Assembly (NCBI GenBank): GCA_017452325.1
Contig: JAFTMR010000059.1
Location: 1 to 49,177 of the forward strand
DNA: 49,177 bases
Source of the DNA: Phascolarctobacterium sp.
GTDB taxonomy: Bacteria; Bacillota; Negativicutes; Acidaminococcales; Acidaminococcaceae
Direction: 5' to 3'
This document shows positions 26,674 to 34,606 of this stretch, in pieces (position 1 is the stretch's first letter; every line of letters starts with the position of its first letter). The position numbers and the translations under genes were made by a program. The notes beneath the pieces were generated by a model. The model ran no database searches. It was not told the DNA's origin and was given only the letters and a program-made list of their open reading frames with translations.

Positions 26674-28500
26674 ATGAGTGAAATTTTAGGAAACCTTAAA
26701 GGTATTCGTAACTCTGTAATTGAAGAACTAAAAACTCTCTATGATATGAAGCTGTCTTCTGGACAGCTTCTTTCTGCGGAATTAGCATTGAAGCTGGCAG
26801 ATATCACTGAATTTATTAACCGCGAGGTTTCTGTTTATATTACTCGTAGCGGTCAGATTATCAGAGTATCTGTTGGCAGTAATGAAACCGTAGAACTGCC
26901 TGCGGTAGAAGGTAGGCGAGGTAGTAGTCGTTTAAGTGGTATCCGTTGCGTACATACTCATCCCAACGGCACTCCTGCCCTTAGTGGAGTGGATATATCT
27001 GCTTTAAAAGCTAACCGCTTCGACTGTATGATAGCCATTGGCGTTACTGCACCTGACTATAGCCAATCCACTTTGGGCTTTGGCATGATTGTGGGTGTTG
27101 ACCAAAATGAACAGTTCATTGTAGAAAACTACGGCCCTCTAACTATGGCAGAAGCGGAAACTATCTATTTCCCTAACCTTGTCACTACTGTAGAGCGTAT
27201 TTTGGATAAGCAAACCAACAGCACCTCGTTGGCACAGGCACAAGAGAGGGCAGTACTCGTAGGTATGGAATACAATGGTATGCTGAACACCTTGGGGTGG
27301 ACCATTGAAGATTCTGTAGAAGAACTTAAACAACTAGCAGATACTGCCGGTGCACAGGTAGTTGCTAGATTCCATCAAAAACGTCCTAAACCAGACCCTG
27401 CTTTCTTCATCGGTAAGGGCAAAGTACAAGAGCTTGCACTATTCGTACAACAAGAGAACATTGACCTGTGTATCTTTGATGACGAGCTTTCTCCGGCACA
27501 GCAACGTAATATTGAACAAGCCATGGGTATCAGAGTCTTAGACCGTACTGCTCTCATACTTGATATTTTCGCTCAACGTGCGCGCACTAACGAGGGCAAA
27601 CTGCAAGTAGAATTGGCGCAGTTACAATATAACCTGCCCCGTATCATGGGCAAAGGTTTGAGCCTGTCCCGTCTTGGTGGCGGTATTGGTACTCGTGGTC
27701 CTGGTGAAACTAAGCTGGAAGTAGATCGTAGACGTATTCGTGACCGCATTGCCTATATCAAAGAATGTATCGGCAAAGTTAAGAGTGTACGTCATTTACA
27801 TCGCGCTGGTAGAAATAAGGCATCAGTTCCTACGGTTAGTTTGGTAGGCTATACCAACGCAGGTAAGTCTACCTTGCTCAATACTTTGACTAATTCTGAT
27901 ATTTATGCTAAAGATCAGCTGTTCGCAACACTTGATCCCACAACGCGTCAGCTTGACTTGCCTAATAAACAACAGGCAATTTTAACAGATACCGTTGGCT
28001 TCATCCAACGCTTACCTCACCAGCTTGTTGCAGCTTTCCAATCCACTTTGGAAGAAGTTGTAGAGGCAGACGTTCTTTTACACGTTATTGACGTAAGCCA
28101 CGAACTGTACAAAGAACAGAGCAATGCAGTTTATCATGTCTTAGAACAAATAGGTGCCAAAGATAAGACCATTATTACTGTCTATAATAAAATTGATAAA
28201 CTACCTGCGGATTCTGCTCTGCCGGCACGCTTAGCGCAAGAAGAAAATAGTATCTGCATCAGTGCCAAATCCAACATTAATCTTGATAAACTGCTGGATT
28301 TGATAGCAGAAAATTTAAAACTGAAAGCGGTGGAGGAATACTTCCTCATTCCTTACAGTGATTCAGCTGCGGCTGCACGCTTACATAGTGTTGGTACAGT
28401 TTTAGAGCAAGAGTACTTAGCCGAAGGAACAAAACTTAAAGTGCGCCTAGCTGCGGAACAACTGGGCGAATTTGAAAAATATCTGAGCAAAGGTGAATAA
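26674..28500 (+). CDS. hflX: GTPase HflX with JAMM/MPN-like N-terminal extension
   Basis: HflX is a ribosome-binding GTPase that splits stalled 70S ribosomes under stress. Here it has 608 residues, against about 420 in E. coli and B. subtilis. Residues from about 190 on are a normal HflX: N-terminal domain (AVLVGMEYNG, RPDPAFFIGKGKVQEL-like segment), glycine-rich linker (GGIGTRGPGETKLE) and G domain with G1 GYTNAGKS, G3 DTVGF and G4 NKID. The extra first part (about 1-165) contains HTH at 94-96, then seven residues, Ser104, two residues and Asp107: exactly the JAMM metalloprotease pattern H-x-H-x7-S-x2-D. Candidate acidic partners are Glu71, 74 or 79. It lies after the helicase and just before the PLP enzyme, a conserved hflX-ynbB order. 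Confidence 0.92.
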   Translation: MSEILGNLKGIRNSVIEELKTLYDMKLSSGQLLSAELALKLADITEFINREVSVYITRSGQIIRVSVGSNETVELPAVEGRRGSSRLSGIRCVHTHPNGTPALSGVDISALKANRFDCMIAIGVTAPDYSQSTLGFGMIVGVDQNEQFIVENYGPLTMAEAETIYFPNLVTTVERILDKQTNSTSLAQAQERAVLVGMEYNGMLNTLGWTIEDSVEELKQLADTAGAQVVARFHQKRPKPDPAFFIGKGKVQELALFVQQENIDLCIFDDELSPAQQRNIEQAMGIRVLDRTALILDIFAQRARTNEGKLQVELAQLQYNLPRIMGKGLSLSRLGGGIGTRGPGETKLEVDRRRIRDRIAYIKECIGKVKSVRHLHRAGRNKASVPTVSLVGYTNAGKSTLLNTLTNSDIYAKDQLFATLDPTTRQLDLPNKQQAILTDTVGFIQRLPHQLVAAFQSTLEEVVEADVLLHVIDVSHELYKEQSNAVYHVLEQIGAKDKTIITVYNKIDKLPADSALPARLAQEENSICISAKSNINLDKLLDLIAENLKLKAVEEYFLIPYSDSAAAARLHSVGTVLEQEYLAEGTKLKVRLAAEQLGEFEKYLSKGE

Positions 28501-28502
28501 AA

Positions 28503-29738
28503 TTGATAGATTTTAAAGCTATAGAAGCAGCTGCTTTAGCCGAAGTCAGAGCACACAGTGCGGAGCTGGAAGAGGCTGCACTCTTTAACACTGATAAAGT
28601 AATTAACGCATTCCGTAACAATATGGTTTCTGATTTTTATCTGAAGCCCACTACTGGTTATGCCTATTCCGACGTAGGACGCGAGAAGCTAGATCTTATT
28701 TACGCAGAACTTTTTAAAACTGAAGCTGCTCTTGTTCGTTCTCAGTTCGTTTCTGGTACTCATGCACTGGCAGTTGCACTTTTGGGTAATCTTAAAGCAG
28801 GAGACGAGCTTATCGCAGTAACCGGTGCCCCTTACGATACTATGCAAACCATTATTGGTTATCCTGTAAAAATGGAAGGCTCCTTGGTTGACCTTGGAGT
28901 AAACTACAAAGAAATTCCTATGAGCGGTGATCATGCTGACCTTGAGGCAATCAAAGCTGCTGTTACGAAAAATACTACGATGATTCACATCCAACGCTCC
29001 TGCGGCTACAGTGCGGTACGTAAAACTATTACTATTGAAGAAATAGGTAAAATCTGCAAAGTAGCCAAAGAAATTAATCCCAATGTAATCTGCTTTGTTG
29101 ACAACTGCTATGGCGAATTCATAGAAAAGCAAGAGCCTACGGAAGTAGGTGCGGATCTAGTAGCAGGCTCCCTAATAAAAAATTTAGGTGGTGGACTAGC
29201 TCCCACAGGTGGCTACATAGTGGGTAGGGAAGACCTAGTCGAGAAAGCAGCCTATCGTCTTACTGCTCCTGGATTAGGTGGTGAAATGGGAGCAACCTTA
29301 GGTGATACCGCTCGTGAATTCTACCAAGGTTTATTTATGGCTCCTCATGTGGTACTGCAAGCAGTTAAGACAGCTATCTTCGCGGCTTCTGTATTCAAAC
29401 AATTGGGTTACGAGGTAAAGCCCTTGCCTGAAGAAAAACGTAGTGATATTATCCAGGCAATTACCCTCGAAAGCAGGGAACGTTTATGTAATTTCTGCGT
29501 TGCTATTCAAAGCAACTCTCCAGTTGATGCACATGTAGCTCCCGTACCGTCTCCACTGCCTGGTTATCAAGACGAGATTATTATGGCGGCAGGCACTTTC
29601 GTACAAGGTGCTTCTATAGAATTGAGTGCTGATGGTCCTTGCCGTGAACCTTTCAATGTATTCTTCCAAGGTGGTTTAACCTTTGAACATGGTCGTTTAG
29701 CTATTATGGCAGCGGCTCAAAAGGTTGGAGCTAGATAA
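28503..29738 (+). CDS. PLP-dependent methionine gamma-lyase/aluminium resistance family protein
   Basis: A 411-residue fold-type I PLP enzyme of the Met_gamma_lyase-like family, often labelled aluminium resistance protein (B. subtilis YnbB). It has the substrate-loop segment RSQFVSGTHALAVALLG (cofactor phosphate binding), DNCYGEF with the PLP-nitrogen Asp near residue 200, and the putative Schiff-base lysine in GSLIKNLGGGLAPTGGY. True reaction is not firmly known; cystathionine or methionine lyase activity is assumed from relatives. Start codon is TTG at 28503, two bases after the hflX stop. The same hflX-ynbB pairing is found across Firmicutes. Two terminators follow. Confidence 0.9.
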   Translation: MIDFKAIEAAALAEVRAHSAELEEAALFNTDKVINAFRNNMVSDFYLKPTTGYAYSDVGREKLDLIYAELFKTEAALVRSQFVSGTHALAVALLGNLKAGDELIAVTGAPYDTMQTIIGYPVKMEGSLVDLGVNYKEIPMSGDHADLEAIKAAVTKNTTMIHIQRSCGYSAVRKTITIEEIGKICKVAKEINPNVICFVDNCYGEFIEKQEPTEVGADLVAGSLIKNLGGGLAPTGGYIVGREDLVEKAAYRLTAPGLGGEMGATLGDTAREFYQGLFMAPHVVLQAVKTAIFAASVFKQLGYEVKPLPEEKRSDIIQAITLESRERLCNFCVAIQSNSPVDAHVAPVPSPLPGYQDEIIMAAGTFVQGASIELSADGPCREPFNVFFQGGLTFEHGRLAIMAAAQKVGAR

Positions 29739-29758
29739 ATAAAAGAATCACTAAAAAT

Positions 29759-29796
29759 AAAACCCTTCTATTATATTAATAACAGAAGGGTTTTTG
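29759..29796 (+). terminator. Rho-independent terminator after the PLP-enzyme gene
   Basis: AAAACCCTTCT (29759-29769) pairs with AGAAGGGTTTT (29784-29794); an AT-rich loop and T run follow. It ends the long + strand operon. Confidence 0.85.
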
Positions 29797-29831
29797 TCAT
29801 ACTGACATCACTTTGATTTTAATATCAAGCT

Positions 29832-29871
29832 AAAAAGAGAGGGAAGAGCTTCTTAGCTTCCCTCTCTTTTT
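29832..29871 (-). terminator. Bidirectional terminator between the PLP-enzyme gene and lexA
   Basis: A 15-bp perfect stem (29832-29846 with 29857-29871) carries A-runs and T-runs on both sides. It directly follows the lexA stop on the minus strand and can back up the preceding terminator on the + strand. Confidence 0.85.
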
Positions 29872-29872
29872 C

Positions 29873-30535
29873 TTAGAGCATTCTAATTACTGCGATAACT
29901 TTACCAATAACTTGAATATTGTCTGTACCTAGGATAGGCTCATAAGCATCATTTTCAGGCTGCAAACGAATTCGGCGTAATTCGCGGAAGTAACGTTTAA
30001 CAGTAGTTTCTTCACCATCAATGAGCGCAACGACAATATCACCATTGCTTGCAGAGTTTTGCTTGCGAGCTATAATGTAGTCATGATCAAGAATGCCAGC
30101 ATTAATCATACTATCACCAGTAACATGAAGCATAAACACATCTTCATTACAACCTATAAAATCCAAAGGAATAGGGTAGGTCTCTTCAACGTTCTCTACC
30201 GCAAGAATGGGGCAACCTGCGGTTACCTTACCAACCAAAGGAACAGGTACTACAGCTTTATTACGCCATTCCTCGTTTTGATTAAGAAGTTCTAACGCAC
30301 GAGGTTTAGCTGCATCACGTTGCAAGAACCCAAATTTTTCCAAGGTCTTTAAGTGATTATGAACGCTTGCGCTAGAAGAAAGACCAACAGCTTGACCAAT
30401 CTCGCGCACTGCTGGCGGATAACCTTTTTTTAAAGTGAATTCGCGTACAAAATCTAATACAGCTCGTTGACGTTCGGACAACAAGTCTTCAGTATACTTA
30501 CCATTAACAGGGGGCAATGCTCTACGTCTACCCAT
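29873..30535 (-). CDS. lexA: SOS repressor LexA
   Basis: LexA represses DNA-damage genes and self-cleaves when RecA filaments form. The 220-residue protein has the N-terminal winged helix (about 13-80, with LSERQRAVLDFV and GYPPAVREIGQAVGLSS), the Ala106-Gly107 cleavage bond in VTAGCP, and the Ser142 (GDSMINAGI) and Lys180 (ETTVKRYF) catalytic dyad. Length is normal; a short extra N-terminus of about 12 residues with a basic start is present. The GGAGGAG ribosome binding site supports the start. A consensus promoter with flanking repeats lies upstream. It is transcribed alone and ends at a strong terminator. Confidence 0.97.
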   Translation of the reverse strand: MGRRRALPPVNGKYTEDLLSERQRAVLDFVREFTLKKGYPPAVREIGQAVGLSSSASVHNHLKTLEKFGFLQRDAAKPRALELLNQNEEWRNKAVVPVPLVGKVTAGCPILAVENVEETYPIPLDFIGCNEDVFMLHVTGDSMINAGILDHDYIIARKQNSASNGDIVVALIDGEETTVKRYFRELRRIRLQPENDAYEPILGTDNIQVIGKVIAVIRML

Positions 30536-30578
30536 ATAATCTCCTCCAATCGTTTGTTCGTGCAGTTCGTCTTAATTT

Positions 30579-30607
30579 ATTTTACCAAATTGAAGCGAAT
30601 GTGTCAA
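30579..30607 (-). promoter_or_regulatory. Sigma-70/A promoter of lexA
   Basis: On the minus strand TTGACA (30602-30607) and TAAAAT (30579-30584) are separated by 17 bases, 44 bases upstream of the lexA start. Confidence 0.8.
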
Positions 30608-30618
30608 ACGATTGTTTC
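30605..30618. promoter_or_regulatory. Candidate LexA operator
   Basis: CAAACGATTGTTTC overlaps the lexA minus-35 and has the CAAAC-N4-GTTT(C/G) form, a variant of the Firmicute CGAAC-N4-GTTCG box. An inverted copy of its first ten bases (CAATCGTTTG) lies at 30547-30556 downstream of the start site. The match is imperfect, so this is a suggestion. Confidence 0.4.
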
Positions 30619-30774
30619 CTTTCCTTCAAGGATGTATTCTTTATAAAATTATCGTGTCCGATAATATATATTATGTATATTTTTCGGGCTTTATAACGAG
30701 TTTTTTATTGGCTGTCCATATAAATCCTTGCGTTAATTTCTAAAAAGGGCTTTGCTTTTGAAAAGTTTTACTAA

Positions 30775-30806
30775 AAAATTAAAAGTGAGATTTTCATCCC
30801 ACTTTC
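30775..30806 (-). terminator. Rho-independent terminator of the exported-protein gene
   Basis: On the minus strand AAAGTGGGA pairs with TCTCACTTT (one mismatch) and is followed by TTAATTTTTT. Confidence 0.7.
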
Positions 30807-30817
30807 AACTTTTATAC

Positions 30818-31552
30818 TTAAGTAAATTTTACACTCTTTAAGAAATTTAGATGCCCTTCCCAAATTTCAGTACGTACCTCCGCGTCAAGCTCAGCGGGAG
30901 TGATATTAACAAGCTTTGCTTCTTCTCTTTCTTGCATTCGTTTGATAATAGCAGGCTCCTCATTGGAGTTGTCATCATTTTTCGGAGTTAAGGCCTCAGT
31001 ATTTAAAGATACTGTAGTCAGAGTGTAAAGCTTGTTATTTGCTGAAAGAATACTGGTGTTAAGAGCATGTAGCTTTCTATTTTGCTTATACAGGTGTGAA
31101 ACTGTAATAACCTTATGTTTACCAATTTTTTCCACACTAAGAAAGGATTTTATTACCTTTTTGGTTTCTTCATCTAAATTTCCATAGGGAAGTTCGACAC
31201 CTTGTTCCACATATTTGTCTAGATTCCAAATTGCTAACGATATGGTTTTTAAGCTGAGTTCACAACGTTTTAAGAGTGTAAGCTTTTCAAATTGCTCATC
31301 AAAGAAGCTTGTAGAAAATTCTTCTCCGCAAATATTGGAGGCAACTTCATTATGAACATAGTTGATAGTGTGAGTATGCTCAGATTTTACTTCAGGATTA
31401 GGTGAACAAGTAAAGGTATAGGAGTCTTCCTTCACAGTTGTAGAAACTGCATGCTTATCATTAACCTTAAAACCTGCATCTTTATTTTCATATGCTAAGG
31501 CAGAATTTACCAAAGTTAACAACGCTATGCAGATTACTGCTGCTTTCTTCAT
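30818..31552 (-). CDS. Exported protein of unknown function
   Basis: I do not recognise this 244-residue protein. It has a clear Sec signal peptide (MKKAAVICIALLTLVNSALA, cleavage after ALA) and a polar mature part with no further membrane segment. Two cysteines (in FTCSPNP and NICGEEF) could form a disulfide. The C-terminal half is rich in Lys and Glu and might be helical. In a diderm cell it would be periplasmic. I place the start at 31552, eight bases after AAGG; two upstream starts are possible (31558 and a TTG). It has its own terminator and follows pduL after 64 bases. Confidence 0.75.
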   Translation of the reverse strand: MKKAAVICIALLTLVNSALAYENKDAGFKVNDKHAVSTTVKEDSYTFTCSPNPEVKSEHTHTINYVHNEVASNICGEEFSTSFFDEQFEKLTLLKRCELSLKTISLAIWNLDKYVEQGVELPYGNLDEETKKVIKSFLSVEKIGKHKVITVSHLYKQNRKLHALNTSILSANNKLYTLTTVSLNTEALTPKNDDNSNEEPAIIKRMQEREEAKLVNITPAELDAEVRTEIWEGHLNFLKSVKFT

Positions 31553-31616
31553 CCTCATTACCTTCTTCCACAAGTAAAATTATACAAACGACTACAACAT
31601 TTAGTGAGCTTGAAGC

Positions 31617-32192
31617 TTATTTATTGAATACTACATCCACCATCATATCGCTGTCTAAATTGCAAGCATTTGCTTCGTCAGTATCGATATGTACTTCGTC
31701 AGCGTGTGCCTCCCCTGCTCTAACTAAAACGTTATGTAAGGTAATGGAACGTTCGCCTTGAGTTACCAAGTCTACAATGTCACCATCTTTTAGACCGTAT
31801 TTAGCAGCGGTTTCAGGATACAGATGCACGTGACGAGCTGCAACGATAATGCCCTCGGAAATTTCTACTTCGCCAGCAGGACCTACAAGCTTACCACCAG
31901 CAGAGCCGGCAATTTTACCGCTGTGACGGATAGGAGCATTCAAACCAAGTTTACGAGCATCAGTCAGAGCCAGTTCGATTTGAGTTTCAGGACGCAAGGG
32001 ACCAATGATACGCAGTTTCATTTCTCCTTTGGGAGTAACCAAAGTAATTTGTTCTTCAGAAGCATATTGACCGGGTTGGCCAATTTTCTTTTTAACGTGC
32101 AGTTCACTGCCTGCACCAAATAAAATATCCATATGTTCGCGGCAAAGATGGGCGTGACGAGCGGAAACGCCTAATACTAACGGAAATTGCAT
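31617..32192 (-). CDS. pduL: Phosphate propanoyltransferase PduL
   Basis: PduL moves an acyl group between CoA and phosphate (acetyl- or propionyl-CoA to acyl phosphate), enabling ATP formation by a kinase. The 191-residue protein contains the paired family motifs SARHAHLC (about 10-17) and AARHVHLYPETA (about 117-128), whose histidines bind zinc, and the ending DEVHIDTDEANA. The N-terminal microcompartment-targeting peptide is absent and no shell protein genes are nearby, so it probably acts in the cytosol in fermentative energy metabolism. An acetate/propionate kinase gene is not adjacent. It seems monocistronic, with a TGG-extended minus-10 upstream. Confidence 0.94.
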   Translation of the reverse strand: MQFPLVLGVSARHAHLCREHMDILFGAGSELHVKKKIGQPGQYASEEQITLVTPKGEMKLRIIGPLRPETQIELALTDARKLGLNAPIRHSGKIAGSAGGKLVGPAGEVEISEGIIVAARHVHLYPETAAKYGLKDGDIVDLVTQGERSITLHNVLVRAGEAHADEVHIDTDEANACNLDSDMMVDVVFNK

Positions 32193-32231
32193 TGTTTTTC
32201 ACCTCATGAAATATTTTGGGGTACTTTTAGT

Positions 32232-32240
32232 ATTATACCA
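32232..32240 (-). promoter_or_regulatory. Extended minus-10 promoter element of pduL
   Basis: On the minus strand TGGTATAAT provides a TGn-extended perfect minus-10, 40 bases upstream of pduL. The minus-35 is weak. Confidence 0.55.
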
Positions 32241-32311
32241 TAAGTTGTGCTTTAAGGCTATGCAAAGCGCATAATTCACCCATATATAACAAAAGCAACA
32301 TTTATTGGAAA

Positions 32312-32362
32312 GTAAAAGGCACATTGCGAGGTACTTTCATAAAAATACGCTCACAATGTGCC
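32312..32362 (-). terminator. Terminator after the nfnA-nfnB operon
   Basis: GGCACATTG and CAATGTGCC (32318-32326 and 32354-32362) form a 9-bp stem with a large loop; on the minus strand TTTTACTTT follows. Confidence 0.6.
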
Positions 32363-32368
32363 AGATTT

Positions 32369-33760
32369 TTAAAGATTATTCAAATATTCGTCAATAGCTT
32401 GCGCAGCACGCTTGCCTGCTCCCATGGCAGAGATAACTGTTGCTGCACCGGTAACGATGTCACCACCGGCAAAGACGCCGGGAATGGAAGTGGCACCAAC
32501 CTCATTTGCAACGATGTTGCCACGTTTATTTACTTCTAATTCAGGAGTAGTTTGTTTGATAAGAGGATTAGGCCCTTGACCGATTGCCATAACAACCATA
32601 TCCACGTCAAGCACATACTCGCTGCCTTTAACTTCTACTGGACTGCGACGACCGCTGGCATCAGGCTCGCCCAATTCCATTTTTACACATTCCAGACCAT
32701 TTACCCAACCCTTGTCATCACCAAGAATGCGTACAGGATTGTTCAAGAGGCGTAGTTCAATGCCTTCTTCTTTGGCGTGATGGATTTCTTCCTTGCGAGC
32801 AGGCATTTCATCTTCGCCACGACGATAAACGATATAAACGTGTTCAGCACCTAAACGTTTGGCAGTACGAGCAGCGTCCATTGCTACGTTGCCTGCACCT
32901 ACGATGGCAGCTTTCTTGCCAACATAAACAGGAGTTGCCACTTTGGGGAATTGATATGCTTTCATCAGATTTACGCGAGTCAGGAACTCATTGGCAGAGT
33001 ATACACCATTGAGATTTTCGCCGTCAATTTGCATAAAGTACGGCAAACCAGCGCCAGTGCCAACGTAAACTGCGTCGAAGCCTTCTTCCTCCATCAGCTC
33101 TTTAATGGTAAAGGTGCGACCAATTACTGCATTGACAACAATTTTAACTCCTAAATCTTTCAGAGCCTTAATCTCGTGTTGGACGATTTCTTTCGGCAAG
33201 CGGAATTGAGGAATACCATACATCAATACGCCGCCTGCATCGTGGAGAGCTTCGTACAAGGTTACTTCGTAACCAAGCTTTGCCAAGTCACCAGCAGCAG
33301 TCAAGCCGGAAGGCCCGCTGCCCACGATGGCAACCTTCTTGCCTTTAGGAGTAATCTCCCCTGCTTCCACAGCGTCCAAGCCATTTTCACGAGCGTAGTC
33401 CGCAACGAAACGCTCTAAGCGACCGATGGCAACGGACTCACCCTTGATACCAAGCACGCATTTACTTTCACATTGATTTTCTTGGGGGCATACACGACCA
33501 CAAACTGCGGGCAAGCTGTTCTTACGTTTCAAAATTTTAATTGCTTCTGCGAAGTTTTCTTCTGCAACAGCTTTAATGAATTTAGGAATCTCCACGTTAA
33601 CGGGGCAGCCTTCTACGCAACGAGGCTTAGGGCAGTTCAAGCAACGCTGTGCTTCGTCTACAGCCATCTCTTTGGTATAACCTAAAGCTACCTCTTCAAA
33701 ATTTTTATTGCGGATATCAGCCGGTTGTTCCGGCATGGCATTTCTCATTCCTCCACGCAT
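32369..33760 (-). CDS. nfnB: NADH-dependent ferredoxin:NADP oxidoreductase subunit B (NfnB/glutamate synthase small-subunit type)
   Basis: A 463-residue flavoprotein of the GltD/NfnB family. Its N-terminus binds two [4Fe-4S] clusters (CLNCPKPRCVEGCP and CGRVCPQENQCESKC). The first dinucleotide fold is AIVGSGPSGLTAAGDLAK for FAD and the second is AIVGAGNVAMDAARTAKRLG for NAD(P)H; the ending GVFAGGDIVTGAATVISAMGAG contains the last FAD contact. Alone it could be read as glutamate synthase small subunit, but the overlapping upstream gene for an FNR-like subunit argues for Nfn, which couples NADH and reduced ferredoxin oxidation to NADP reduction. Start at ATG 33760 (GGAGG nine bases upstream), overlapping nfnA by 16 bases. 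Confidence 0.88.
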   Translation of the reverse strand: MRGGMRNAMPEQPADIRNKNFEEVALGYTKEMAVDEAQRCLNCPKPRCVEGCPVNVEIPKFIKAVAEENFAEAIKILKRKNSLPAVCGRVCPQENQCESKCVLGIKGESVAIGRLERFVADYARENGLDAVEAGEITPKGKKVAIVGSGPSGLTAAGDLAKLGYEVTLYEALHDAGGVLMYGIPQFRLPKEIVQHEIKALKDLGVKIVVNAVIGRTFTIKELMEEEGFDAVYVGTGAGLPYFMQIDGENLNGVYSANEFLTRVNLMKAYQFPKVATPVYVGKKAAIVGAGNVAMDAARTAKRLGAEHVYIVYRRGEDEMPARKEEIHHAKEEGIELRLLNNPVRILGDDKGWVNGLECVKMELGEPDASGRRSPVEVKGSEYVLDVDMVVMAIGQGPNPLIKQTTPELEVNKRGNIVANEVGATSIPGVFAGGDIVTGAATVISAMGAGKRAAQAIDEYLNNL

Positions 33761-34587
33761 CTGCAATGACCTCCACAGCTATATTCCAAAACTTCTTGGT
33801 TTTTGTACATTTGCTGGCGCATTACAAGGTTAGCAAAATCAACTTGATGCGCATCAAATTCCGGACCATCTACGCAAGCAAATTTATTTTCACCACCAAC
33901 CATCACACGACAACCACCACACATACCGGTACCATCAACCATAATAGTGTTCAGACTTGCGGTTGTGGGAACCTCAAAAGGTTTGGTAGTTGCAGCAACG
34001 TTCTTCATCATAATTACGGGACCAATGGCGAGCACCAGATCAACTTTAGCACCTGCTTCTAGCATTTCACGCAAGGGGTCAGTTACAAAGCCTTTACGTC
34101 CTGCACTACCATCATCAGTTGTAACGATAACTTCGTCGCTGATGGCAGCCATCTTATCTTGCCAGATAACCAGATCTTTATTGCGAGCACCAATGATGGA
34201 GATTACCTTGTTACCCAATTCGTGATAAGCACGTGCGATGGGATAAACAGGTGCAACACCAATACCACCACCAACTACCACAACGGTACCAAAGTTTTTC
34301 ATATGGGACGGTTGCCCTAAGGGACCAGCAATATCAAGAATATCATCGCCTTCTTTGAAGCTTTCGCATAAATGCTGGGTAGTATTGCCTACGGCTTGCA
34401 CGATTAGGGTAATGGTACCTTTTTCGCGGTCAAAGTCAGCAATAGTAAGTGGAATACGCTCACTGTATTCGTCAGTGCGTACCATCACGAATTGCCCCGG
34501 TTGGCATTTGTGGGCTACTAAGGGAGCATCCACAACGAATTCGTAAATACTGGGAGCCAGATTTTGCATAAATAGAATTTTAGCCAA
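33745..34587 (-). CDS. nfnA: NADH-dependent ferredoxin:NADP oxidoreductase subunit A (NfnA/sulfide dehydrogenase alpha type)
   Basis: A 280-residue ferredoxin-NADP reductase-like subunit. It has the FAD-binding barrel (RIPLTIADFD), the NAD-binding fold (VVVVGGGIGVAPVYPIARAY) and a C-terminal cysteine group, MCGGCRVMVGGENKFACVDGPEFD in two parts, that holds a [2Fe-2S] cluster. A further Cys-rich tail (CGGHCRC) ends the protein. With NfnB it would form the electron-bifurcating transhydrogenase NfnAB or the related sulfide dehydrogenase SudBA. It begins 19 bases after mtaD in the same operon. Confidence 0.88.
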   Translation of the reverse strand: MAKILFMQNLAPSIYEFVVDAPLVAHKCQPGQFVMVRTDEYSERIPLTIADFDREKGTITLIVQAVGNTTQHLCESFKEGDDILDIAGPLGQPSHMKNFGTVVVVGGGIGVAPVYPIARAYHELGNKVISIIGARNKDLVIWQDKMAAISDEVIVTTDDGSAGRKGFVTDPLREMLEAGAKVDLVLAIGPVIMMKNVAATTKPFEVPTTASLNTIMVDGTGMCGGCRVMVGGENKFACVDGPEFDAHQVDFANLVMRQQMYKNQEVLEYSCGGHCRCVEE

Positions 34588-34606
34588 TATCTTTCACCTC
34601 ACAATT

